Assembly (NCBI GenBank): GCA_009692045.1
Contig: SIAA01000012.1
Span: 1-52,448 of the forward strand
Length of the DNA stretch: 52,448 nucleotides
DNA from: Phycisphaerales bacterium
GTDB lineage: Bacteria > Planctomycetota > Phycisphaerae > Phycisphaerales > SM1A02
Direction of reading: 5' to 3'
The notes beneath the pieces were generated by a model. That model was not told where the DNA came from. It did no database searches and was given only the letters and a program-made list of their open reading frames with translations. Numbering within the stretch: the first letter of the stretch is position 1; each line of letters begins with the position of its first letter. This document shows positions 1 to 7,057 of this stretch, piece after piece. The position numbers and the translations under genes were made by a program.

Positions 1-1383
1 TCGGGCGCGCATCAACGGACCTTTGATCAGGTGGAACTCTCCGTGGCCACGGAGTATGCCGCCGAGGATGCCGACATCGCCTTGCGCCTGCACCAAGCGC
101 TCGCCGCCAGAGTCAAGGCGCTGGGGATGCAATCGCTCCTGAGTGAGGTGGAACTGCCCCTGATCGAGGTCTTGGCTCGAATGGAGATCGCTGGAATCAA
201 AGTTGACTCCGATGAACTCGACAGGCAGCGGGCTCGATTGCAGAACGAACTTGAGTCATTGCGCGGGCGCATCGCGGCCGCGTCGCCCCACCCCATCAAT
301 CCTGACAGTCCGCGCCAGTTGGCGGCGGCGCTCTTCAATCGGCCCAATCAAAGTCCTCCTGGACTGGGGCTGCGCGTGCTGAAGCGAACGAGGACTGGTG
401 CCTCGACCGACAGCGAGGTGCTAGAGCGGCTCATGGCGGATCCAGAGGTCACCACCCAACTGCCGAGCTTGGTGCTGGAGCACCGGCAACTGAACAAGCT
501 CGTGGGTACATACCTGATCGCTCTCAAGGAGGCGATCGATCCGGTCACGGGAAGGATTCATGCCAGCTTTCATCAGACGGGGACGGCCACGGGGCGGCTC
601 TCCAGCAGTGATCCCAATCTGCAGAACATTCCCATTCGAACTCCGGTGGGCCGTGATATCCGCAAGGCATTCGTGGCCCCTTCAGGCTTCCTGCTTCTAT
701 CGGTCGACTACTCGCAGGTCGAGCTGAGGATGCTGGCGCACCTCTGTCAGGACCCCGCTCTCATGGAGGCGTTCCACAGTGGAGTTGACATTCACACTGC
801 CGTGGCAGCGGAAGTGAATGGAGTGTCGATAGCGGAGGTCACCAAGGATCAGCGGTCCGCTGCCAAGATGGTGAACTTCGGAATCGTCTATGGCATCACG
901 CCATTCGGTTTGGCGCGCAGACTTGGACCGGGAACGCGCCAGGAGCGAGCCAAGGCCATCATCGATGATTACCGCGCCCGCTTCTCCGGCATCGCGGCCT
1001 TCCTCGCCGCCTGCATTGAGAAGGCGCGCGAGCAGGGGTTTGTCTCAACCATCCTCGGTCGTCGCCGCAGCATTCCCCAAGTGCACAGCCGCAATCCTGC
1101 CGAGCGAGCCTTCGGAGAGCGAATCGCAGTCAACTCCGTGGTGCAGGGCAGTGCCGCTGATCTGATCAAGGTGGCAATGTTGCGGGTCGAAAGAGCTATG
1201 AGCGAGCAGTTTCCCCGCGCGCGACTCCTCCTTCAGATTCACGATGAACTGGTGCTGGAGGTTCCCGAAGGGGAGGCTGAAGCCGCCCTCAAGGTCGTCG
1301 TTCACCAGATGGAGACTGCGATGAGTTTGCGCGTACCGCTTAGGGCAGAGGGCGGGTTTGGTGCCGACTGGTCGCAGACATGA
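1..1383 (+). CDS. polA: DNA polymerase I, C-terminal part (5' end outside window)
   Basis: The reading frame is open from base 1, so the gene enters from the left; about 460 C-terminal residues are present. They cover the end of the 3'-5' exonuclease-like domain and the whole polymerase domain. Counting from base 1, motif A (DYSQVELRML) starts at residue 236, the O-helix motif (RSAAKMVNFGIVYG) at about 285, and motif C (QIHDELVLEV) at 412, with catalytic aspartates at 236 and 415. Phe293 sits where Pol I enzymes have the Phe that discriminates against dideoxynucleotides. The segment GTATGRLSSSDPNLQNIP is also typical. The enzyme fills gaps in repair and replaces Okazaki primers. The 5'-nuclease domain, and whether the 3'-5' exonuclease is active, cannot be judged here. 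A tRNA promoter starts 19 bases after the stop. Confidence 0.97.
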   Translation, partial: SGAHQRTFDQVELSVATEYAAEDADIALRLHQALAARVKALGMQSLLSEVELPLIEVLARMEIAGIKVDSDELDRQRARLQNELESLRGRIAAASPHPINPDSPRQLAAALFNRPNQSPPGLGLRVLKRTRTGASTDSEVLERLMADPEVTTQLPSLVLEHRQLNKLVGTYLIALKEAIDPVTGRIHASFHQTGTATGRLSSSDPNLQNIPIRTPVGRDIRKAFVAPSGFLLLSVDYSQVELRMLAHLCQDPALMEAFHSGVDIHTAVAAEVNGVSIAEVTKDQRSAAKMVNFGIVYGITPFGLARRLGPGTRQERAKAIIDDYRARFSGIAAFLAACIEKAREQGFVSTILGRRRSIPQVHSRNPAERAFGERIAVNSVVQGSAADLIKVAMLRVERAMSEQFPRARLLLQIHDELVLEVPEGEAEAALKVVVHQMETAMSLRVPLRAEGGFGADWSQT

Positions 1384-1401
1384 GAGCAACTGTTCTCTTC
1401 G

Positions 1402-1429
1402 TTGACAGCCTCAACTGCCCAGATACAAT
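1402..1429 (+). promoter_or_regulatory. Sigma-70-type promoter of tRNA-Asp
   Basis: TTGACA at 1402-1407 matches the -35 consensus fully. TACAAT at 1424-1429 differs from the -10 consensus at one base. The spacer is 16 bases. Transcription would start near 1436, about 35 bases before the tRNA 5' end. This is the best consensus promoter I found in the window. Confidence 0.75.
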
Positions 1430-1470
1430 CGGGTGCTCGACTGGTGTAGAGCAACCAGTTGGAGTTTATT

Positions 1471-1544
1471 GGGGCGGTAGCTCAATTGGTTAGAGTACCG
1501 GCTTGTCACGCCGGTGGTTGCGGGTTCGATTCCCGTCCGCCTCG
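1471..1544 (+). tRNA. tRNA-Asp (GTC)
   Basis: A complete cloverleaf can be folded by eye. The acceptor stem GGGGCGG pairs with CCGCCTC (one G-U), followed by discriminator G. The D stem is GCTC/GAGT. The anticodon stem CCGGC/GCCGG encloses loop TTGTCAC, giving anticodon GTC (Asp). The T stem GCGGG/CCCGT encloses TTCGATT. No CCA is encoded. A consensus promoter lies upstream and a perfect hairpin begins two bases downstream. Confidence 0.97.
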
Positions 1545-1546
1545 TT

Positions 1547-1574
1547 CAAGACCTTCGCAAGTGCGAAGGTCTTG
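1547..1574 (+). terminator. Perfect 13-bp hairpin directly after tRNA-Asp
   Basis: CAAGACCTTCGCA (1547-1559) and TGCGAAGGTCTTG (1562-1574) are exact reverse complements around a 2-base centre. The stem starts two bases after the tRNA discriminator. No T-run follows (GCAATTAAAC), so it is either a non-canonical terminator or a 3'-processing/stability structure. Confidence 0.6.
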
Positions 1575-1606
1575 GCAATTAAACTCAGCTAGTGGTGTAG
1601 TCGCAG

Positions 1607-2164
1607 TTAGTCGTGCCACTTGATGCTGCATCCCATGGCGGGGATTTGCACCTCTGGACCGGGCTGACCAGCGAGCAGCAGTGTGATCGCACCGCGCAAG
1701 TCGGCGCCGGTAGCGGCGACGCCGCTTCCGGGGCGGGAACTGTCTAGTTGCCCGTGGTAGAAGAGTTGGTGGCGCTTATCGAAGAGGAAGAACTCCGGGG
1801 TGCAAGCGGCGTGAAAGGCCTGGGCAACGCGCTGGGTTGCATCGAAGCAATAGGGGAAGGTCCAGCCGGCACTTCGAGCATGCGGACCCATCTTGCTGGG
1901 AGCATCAGCGGGATAGGAGAGTGGGTCATTGGCACTTATTCCCACGACCGCGACTGCATTCTCGGAGCAGAACCGGCCCAGTTGTGCCAGCGCCGATTGA
2001 ATGTGTGTCACATAGGGGCAGTGATTACTGATGAAGGCAATCAGCAGGGGTTGCAAGTCGAACTGAGTTGGAGAAACGAGCCGCCCGGTGACAGTATCAG
2101 CCAGTTCAAAAGGGGGAATAGTCGCTCCAAGGGCAAGAAGTGAAGAGCTCTGAACTACGGGCAT
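1607..2164 (-). CDS. Thioredoxin-like redoxin (AhpC/TSA family)
   Basis: With the ATG at 2164 the protein has 185 residues. It shows the thioredoxin-fold redoxin pattern: an N-terminal strand region (IPPFELADTVTG), then SNHCPYVTH with Cys49 at the start of the active-site helix, then ...TPEFFLFDKRHQLFYHGQLD with a cis-Pro (TPE). It ends in GCSIKWHD, a tail that goes with the NHCPYV group of cytoplasmic redoxins. A single active-site Cys plus Cys179 near the C terminus suggests a peroxiredoxin or redox-sensor type of chemistry rather than a CxxC thioredoxin; this is inference. The frame stays open 28 codons upstream to 2248, but that low-complexity Ser-rich extension would overlap the divergent small gene at 2202, so I chose 2164. 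No Shine-Dalgarno is visible. Confidence 0.85.
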   Translation of the reverse strand: MPVVQSSSLLALGATIPPFELADTVTGRLVSPTQFDLQPLLIAFISNHCPYVTHIQSALAQLGRFCSENAVAVVGISANDPLSYPADAPSKMGPHARSAGWTFPYCFDATQRVAQAFHAACTPEFFLFDKRHQLFYHGQLDSSRPGSGVAATGADLRGAITLLLAGQPGPEVQIPAMGCSIKWHD

Positions 2165-2201
2165 GGGGCAACCGTAGGCAGTTGGTTGATAGGCTTCAAG
2201 T

Positions 2202-2387
2202 GTGCCCGAAAGATTCGATGATGATGAAGACCCCAGTGACGATGACATTGAGCGCTTCGGCGGCGAGGAAGATTCGCAGACGGAGGCGGCTGCAGCAAAG
2301 GAGTTGGGAAATAGGGGAAGAGCAGTGGTGGTAATCCTGCTGCTGCTGGTTATATCCGGAGCGCTGGCCGTGGTGCGATGCGTCTGA
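2202..2387 (+). CDS. Small acidic single-pass membrane protein
   Basis: A 61-residue reading frame starts with GTG at 2202, directly downstream of an in-frame stop at 2190. The N-terminal half is very acidic (about 12 Asp/Glu in the first 20 residues, PERFDDDEDPSDDDIERFGG). It is followed by a short Ala-rich linker and a hydrophobic segment at about 42-60 (AVVVILLLLVISGALAVV), with Cys at the penultimate position. This acidic-head/membrane-tail layout resembles small proteins of Planctomycetota that often carry a zinc ribbon between the two parts; no zinc ribbon is present here. It lies head to head with the redoxin gene, 37 bases apart. Function unknown. Composition and the clean membrane helix argue for a real gene, but length and GTG start leave doubt. 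Confidence 0.5.
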   Translation: MPERFDDDEDPSDDDIERFGGEEDSQTEAAAAKELGNRGRAVVVILLLLVISGALAVVRCV

Positions 2388-2405
2388 TTGAAGCCAGAAT
2401 TGGCT

Positions 2406-2432
2406 CGAGGCTCAGCCAGTGGCCGAGCCTCG
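2406..2432 (-). terminator. 12-bp hairpin directly after tRNA-Lys
   Basis: Read on the minus strand, CGAGGCTCGGCC and GGCTGAGCCTCG form 12 pairs (one G-U) with a 3-base loop. The stem starts two bases after the tRNA-Lys 3' end. As at tRNA-Asp, no U-run follows. Confidence 0.5.
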
Positions 2433-2434
2433 AA

Positions 2435-2508
<74 letters not shown>

Positions 2509-2517
2509 GAAGCGGTG

Positions 2518-2523
2518 AGTATA
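2518..2523 (-). promoter_or_regulatory. -10-like element before tRNA-Lys
   Basis: On the minus strand TATACT (five of six consensus bases) lies nine bases upstream of the mature tRNA 5' end, in the short gap after secA. No good -35 is seen at 16-18 bases. The tRNA may use this weak promoter, be co-transcribed with secA, or both. Confidence 0.3.
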
Positions 2524-2530
2524 GCGTTGG

Positions 2531-5500
2531 TCACTTTGCTCCGTGGCAGTGCTTGAACTTCTTGCCGCTGCCGCATGGACACAGTTCATTGCGACCGACG
2601 GCTGATGCCGCGTTCGCCTTGGGTTTGGGAATGCGCAGGCCGGCGGGAGTTTCCGCGGCCGAGGATTGCTGGGCGATCGCCTGATCACGCTGCTGAGTTG
2701 CTGTGGGTGCGGGCGCGGCGGCAGCGGTGAGTGCGGCGCCACTCGGTTGCGAGGCTGCTGTCGGGGTGCCGTTCCCACTGGCTGGCTCGGGGCGGTTGGG
2801 CGGCTGCTTGGCAACCTGAGGCACCATGCGCGCCTTGAAAACAAGGTCGGTGACCTTGTCGCGCATCATCACTTCCATGTCTGTAAAGAGCCGCGCCGCC
2901 TCCTTCTTGAACTCGATCCGCGGGTCCTTCTGGCTGAATGCTCTGAAGCCAATGGCATCCCTCAGTTGGTCCATGGCGTGCAGATGATCTTTCCAGCACT
3001 GGTCGAACACCTGCAGCAGCACCCACCGCTCAAAGTGGGTGAGTTCACTACGCTGCACTTCGCGAATTTGCCGATCGAGGAACCCGACGGGATCAATCCC
3101 CGCCTGGGTCTGTTCCTCGGCAGAAATGCGAATCCACATGTGCTCCTTCAACCAGTCAGCCACCGCTGAACTACTGGGGCACTTGGAGGCGATCTCCGCA
3201 GCCCGAGCCGCGATGTGGGCGTCATCCCATTTAGCTGCTTCCGCCAAGAGAAGAAGTTTCAACTCGCGTGGATCATGACTCGGCATTGATTCAGGCTGCC
3301 AGTCAAGTTGGTAGCGGGCCCGGCACCACGCACAGAACTGAGCCAAGGCACCCGCGGGATTGGCTTGGAGATTCGCCGTCGTGAACTCCAAGGCAAACTC
3401 GATGGGATAGGCGCGCTCGCGTTGTCGATAGGACGCTCGCGCGGCATCAATCACCTTGTTGGCTCCATCCTCCATAGACTCAGTACCCGCAAGGGTGTCG
3501 GCAGGCAAATCGATGCCGAACTTGTTCTTGGCCCAACCGAGAAATGCCTTGGCGCCGAAGTCGCGCGCCAGCATGGGCTTGAGGGGCGACAGGTTGATGC
3601 TTCTGAATCTCCGCTCCATTGCGGCATCGATGACGCGAAGCGCTCCCTCGCGGTCGCCGAGCATAACGGCCTGGGCATCCACTTCGGCGCCGTAGGTTTT
3701 CGCGGCCCAGTCAGCCAAACCCTTGCCGTCCCACTCGGCAGATTCCACACCATCGGGCATGTACTCGCCCGCGGTTGTATGGATCACTGTTGTGGCCTCC
3801 TCGATGGCATCGACGACGGTGCGATCGATTACCTCCTCGTGATCTAGACCTTTGAAGCGCTCCGCCTCCACGGAGACGGAGAAGTTTTCGAGAATCCACT
3901 CGCTGATGCACCGGGGCGCGTGCATGGGAGAGAGGAAGGTATCGGCCGCGTCGCGCACCGCTTCAGCTATGAAGGAGAACACAGAGGTGGAAATGCCCTT
4001 GGATTCCAGAACGGGCTGCCGCATTCCATAAAAGGTGCGGCGCTGGTGCTCCATCGGCTCGTCGTAGTCGAGAATGCTCTTGCGAATCTGGAAGTTGCGC
4101 TCTTCCACCTTGCGCTGAGCCTTCTCCAGAGCTCGAGTGAGCATGGGATTCTCCATGACATCGCCCTCGCGCATTCCCAAACTGGAGATGAGTCGCAGGG
4201 TGGCCTTGCCAGCGAACATCTTCATGAGATCATCATCGAGCGCCAGAAAAAATCGGCTTGCTCCTTGATCGCCCTGGCGACCCGACCGTCCTCGCAACTG
4301 GTTGTCGATGCGGCGACTCTCGTGGCGTTCCGTGCCCACGATGTGCAGCCCTCCCATTTCCTCAACATTCTTGAAGATACGCAGACGGTGCAGCATGAAG
4401 GACCCGCCCCGATCGAGCGCGTCTTCGCAGGCACTGGCAGACATATTGGCTGCCTTCTTCTCGGCGATGTCTCGCTTTTCGACTACCCAGGCTCGCAGGC
4501 AGACAAGGCGAGCATCGGATTCGGCTCCGGCATCCGCCGCGACCGCGCCCTTGACATGAGTCTTGGCGAGGTGTTTCCACACCAGCCCCATCACCGCATC
4601 CTCGGACATGCCCGCATCTGCCTCACGGGGCGCGATGCCCCGCCGCTTCCAATGCTCGATCAACTGCGCGGGGGTGATGCTGCGCAGTTTGATATCGGTG
4701 CCGCGACCCGCCATATTGGTGGCGATCATCACCGCGCCGAGAGTGCCGGCACCCGCAACGATGTCCGCCTCACGTTCATGCTGCTTGGCGTTGAGAACCT
4801 CGTGGGGCAGATTGTGGGAGGCCGTGAGCATGCGGCTGAGCATCTCGCTTTTTTCAACGCTGGTCGTTCCCACGAGAACCGGGCAGCCGGCATCGTGATA
4901 GCCCTTGATCTCCTCCACCACATTGGCCCATTTGTCCTTCTGATTGAGGAATACCAAGTCCTGCCGATCGGTTCGTCGCACGGGAACATTGGTGGGGATG
5001 GAGACCACATCGAGGCGGTAAATCTCATGGAACTCTGTGGCCTCGGTGTCGGCCGTACCCGTCATGCCCGAGAGGCGCTTGTAGAGCTTGAAGAAGTTCT
5101 GGATGGTTACCGTCGCCATCGTCTGCGTCTCTTCCTTTATGGTCACGCCTTCTTTGGACTCAATCGCTTGGTGCAGACCATCGGACCACTGCCGACCAAC
5201 CATCTTGCGGCCCGTGTTCTGGTCGACGATGACGATGCCCGTTGACCCCTCGCCATCAGGCGCGACCACATAGTCTCGGTCTCGCTGATAAACCGTGTGA
5301 GCGCGGATCGCCTGCTCGAGCAGATGGGGCAGATCCATGTTCTCGCCCACATAAAAAGAACCAATCGCGGCCTCGCGTTGCGCCTCTTCGATGCCCTCGT
5401 GACTGATGGAGGCGCGCTTTTTGTCCATCTCCAGTTCGTAGTACTGAGTGTGCTTGTCGCGCGTGTGCTCGAGCACGGGGATGGACTTGCGCGCCGAATC

Positions 5501-6622
5501 GAGCTGCTTTTTCAGAGCGGGAACCTGAACTCGATCGCGAACATTGCGAATGTCGCCCTCGATCCCCGCTGCCTGGGCCTGCGCTGCGCGCACGGCCTCG
5601 TCGGCCTGGTTCCACTCTGACTGGCGAGCCACGAGGTGCTTGGCCAGTCGGTCGGCGATCTCGTAGCGCGGCTTCACCTGAAAGGCGGGCCCAGAGATGA
5701 TCAACGGGGTGCGCGCTTCATCGATCAGGATCGAGTCCACCTCGTCAACGATGGCGTAGTCGCGGTGACGCTGCACTTGATCTTCCGCCGTGGTTTTCAT
5801 GTTGTCGCGCAGGTAGTCAAAGCCAAACTCGCTAGTGGTGCCGTACACGACATCACACTGATAAGCCTCGCGCTTCTCCTCAGTCGATTGCATGTGGAAG
5901 GGATGGATCGCGCCCACGGTGAGACCAAGAGCTCTGAAAAAGGGGAAGGTCCAGTCGCGATCACGCTGCACCAGGTATTCGTTGACAGTGACCACATGAA
6001 CCTGTTTCTTCTCGAGACAGGCGAGATAGGCGGCGAGTGGCGCCACGATGGTCTTGCCCTCACCCGTTTTCATTTCCGCGATACGCCCCTCGCTCAGAAC
6101 GATGCCACCTATGAGCTGCACATCGAATGGCCGGGCGCGGAAGGGAGGTCGACTCTGGGGATGAAGGGCGCGTACTGCCTCGTAGAGTGCTGGGGGGATG
6201 TCGACGAACTGCCACGCTGCCAACGGGCCATGGCAGCCACGAAGTTCACCGGTGGCATCACGGGCGGGTGTTGCCGCAATCTCGCTTTGCACAGACTCGT
6301 ATAGCACCCGTGCCTCGGGGGGGAGTTGCTGGGGATCAAACCCCAAAGCGGGGTCAAAGATATTGCGCAGACCGACTGATCGGTCCATCGCCTCACGCGC
6401 CACCGCAAACACATCCGGGATCAGGGATTGAGCCGTCGCGCCCTCGGCCAACCGCTTCCGCAGCACCTCGGTCTGCTGCCGGAGTTCCCCATCCGTAAGG
6501 GGGCGAATGGTAGGTTCGAGACGATTGGCGGCATCCACTATGCGCAGGTAGTGACGCACCATGCGCTGATTGCGGGTTCCGAAGATTTTCTTGGCCAGAT
6601 ATCCAAAGACGGGAACGCCCAT
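2531..6622 (-). CDS. secA: Preprotein translocase ATPase SecA (greatly enlarged)
   Basis: This motor drives secretory proteins through SecYEG. The 1363 residues far exceed the usual 830-950. Order: NBD1 with Walker A (EMKTGEGKT, 183-191) and DEVD (293-296); the preprotein cross-linking region, which holds a charged coiled-coil-like insert (about 320-405); NBD2 with MAGRGTDIK (638-646) and ESRRIDNQLRGRSGRQGD (768-785); a second insert at about 655-745 before the HIVGTERH motif (760-767); a helical region in which a W-centred module recurs five times (Trp at 909, 972, 1030, 1099, 1157); a conserved scaffold end (QKDPRIEFKKEA); a Pro/Ala-rich linker; and a C-terminal SEC-C zinc motif (CPCGSGKKFKHCH, 1348-1360). 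The ATG at 6622 has an AAAAGGA Shine-Dalgarno eight bases upstream. It is probably cotranscribed with, or closely followed by, tRNA-Lys. Confidence 0.97.
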   Translation of the reverse strand: MGVPVFGYLAKKIFGTRNQRMVRHYLRIVDAANRLEPTIRPLTDGELRQQTEVLRKRLAEGATAQSLIPDVFAVAREAMDRSVGLRNIFDPALGFDPQQLPPEARVLYESVQSEIAATPARDATGELRGCHGPLAAWQFVDIPPALYEAVRALHPQSRPPFRARPFDVQLIGGIVLSEGRIAEMKTGEGKTIVAPLAAYLACLEKKQVHVVTVNEYLVQRDRDWTFPFFRALGLTVGAIHPFHMQSTEEKREAYQCDVVYGTTSEFGFDYLRDNMKTTAEDQVQRHRDYAIVDEVDSILIDEARTPLIISGPAFQVKPRYEIADRLAKHLVARQSEWNQADEAVRAAQAQAAGIEGDIRNVRDRVQVPALKKQLDSARKSIPVLEHTRDKHTQYYELEMDKKRASISHEGIEEAQREAAIGSFYVGENMDLPHLLEQAIRAHTVYQRDRDYVVAPDGEGSTGIVIVDQNTGRKMVGRQWSDGLHQAIESKEGVTIKEETQTMATVTIQNFFKLYKRLSGMTGTADTEATEFHEIYRLDVVSIPTNVPVRRTDRQDLVFLNQKDKWANVVEEIKGYHDAGCPVLVGTTSVEKSEMLSRMLTASHNLPHEVLNAKQHEREADIVAGAGTLGAVMIATNMAGRGTDIKLRSITPAQLIEHWKRRGIAPREADAGMSEDAVMGLVWKHLAKTHVKGAVAADAGAESDARLVCLRAWVVEKRDIAEKKAANMSASACEDALDRGGSFMLHRLRIFKNVEEMGGLHIVGTERHESRRIDNQLRGRSGRQGDQGASRFFLALDDDLMKMFAGKATLRLISSLGMREGDVMENPMLTRALEKAQRKVEERNFQIRKSILDYDEPMEHQRRTFYGMRQPVLESKGISTSVFSFIAEAVRDAADTFLSPMHAPRCISEWILENFSVSVEAERFKGLDHEEVIDRTVVDAIEEATTVIHTTAGEYMPDGVESAEWDGKGLADWAAKTYGAEVDAQAVMLGDREGALRVIDAAMERRFRSINLSPLKPMLARDFGAKAFLGWAKNKFGIDLPADTLAGTESMEDGANKVIDAARASYRQRERAYPIEFALEFTTANLQANPAGALAQFCAWCRARYQLDWQPESMPSHDPRELKLLLLAEAAKWDDAHIAARAAEIASKCPSSSAVADWLKEHMWIRISAEEQTQAGIDPVGFLDRQIREVQRSELTHFERWVLLQVFDQCWKDHLHAMDQLRDAIGFRAFSQKDPRIEFKKEAARLFTDMEVMMRDKVTDLVFKARMVPQVAKQPPNRPEPASGNGTPTAASQPSGAALTAAAAPAPTATQQRDQAIAQQSSAAETPAGLRIPKPKANAASAVGRNELCPCGSGKKFKHCHGAK

Positions 6623-6630
6623 GGGCGGAC

Positions 6631-6637
6631 TCCTTTT
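6631..6637 (-). promoter_or_regulatory. Shine-Dalgarno site of secA
   Basis: On the minus strand AAAAGGA lies eight bases before the ATG at 6622. It fixes the secA start. Clear ribosome-binding sites are scarce in this window. Confidence 0.7.
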
Positions 6638-6699
6638 CTTGATGCGAGTTGAAAGTGATGACTGCTATCGCAGAGTGTTCTGCGAGCCACGACGAAACG

Positions 6700-6975
6700 C
6701 TAGTGGTTCGTGGTGGGGGGTGGCTGCGCGGCAAGGCAGCGGCTGGAGGCGCGGCAGAGGCGGCAGGCGTACTGTTGGCTGCGGCAAGAGGAGACTGCGC
6801 TCGGGCGCATAACCGCAATCCGAGGCGATCTGCACGCAGCGATGCAGGCGCCCGCTGAGCGATCCGTGACAACAGAACTGACCGCACTGCTAGTGAGCCA
6901 CTGCTGTACTGCCGGTGCAGCAACTCCCGCCAAGCAGGCAAGAAGTACCAACAGAGCTGGTTGCAGGCTGGGCAT
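6700..6975 (-). CDS. Possible small secreted Cys-rich protein (doubtful)
   Basis: The 435 bases between secA and the epimerase (6623-7057) hold no recognisable gene. The only candidate is a 91-codon minus-strand frame from ATG 6975. Its N terminus looks like a signal peptide (MPSLQPALLVLLACLAGVAAPA), then comes a Ser/Ala/Arg-rich part with about seven cysteines and a Pro-rich tail. The composition after the signal-like segment is typical of GC-rich noncoding frames and there is no Shine-Dalgarno site. Longer frames on both strands in this stretch are not supported either. Treat as a weak candidate. Confidence 0.2.
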   Translation of the reverse strand: MPSLQPALLVLLACLAGVAAPAVQQWLTSSAVSSVVTDRSAGACIAACRSPRIAVMRPSAVSSCRSQQYACRLCRASSRCLAAQPPPTTNH

Positions 6976-7057
6976 GCAGGAGCATTGTTGCCGCAAGTTG
7001 GCGGCATTGCAAGGCAAAGGCTGGGCACAACTGCTCCATATCTGCTTGAATTGCCGG

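Noticed and set aside
3920-5245. Long plus-strand open frame (441 codons) opposite secA
   Set aside because: It is fully antisense to well-conserved SecA domains and shows no domain motif; long antisense frames are expected in this GC-rich sequence.
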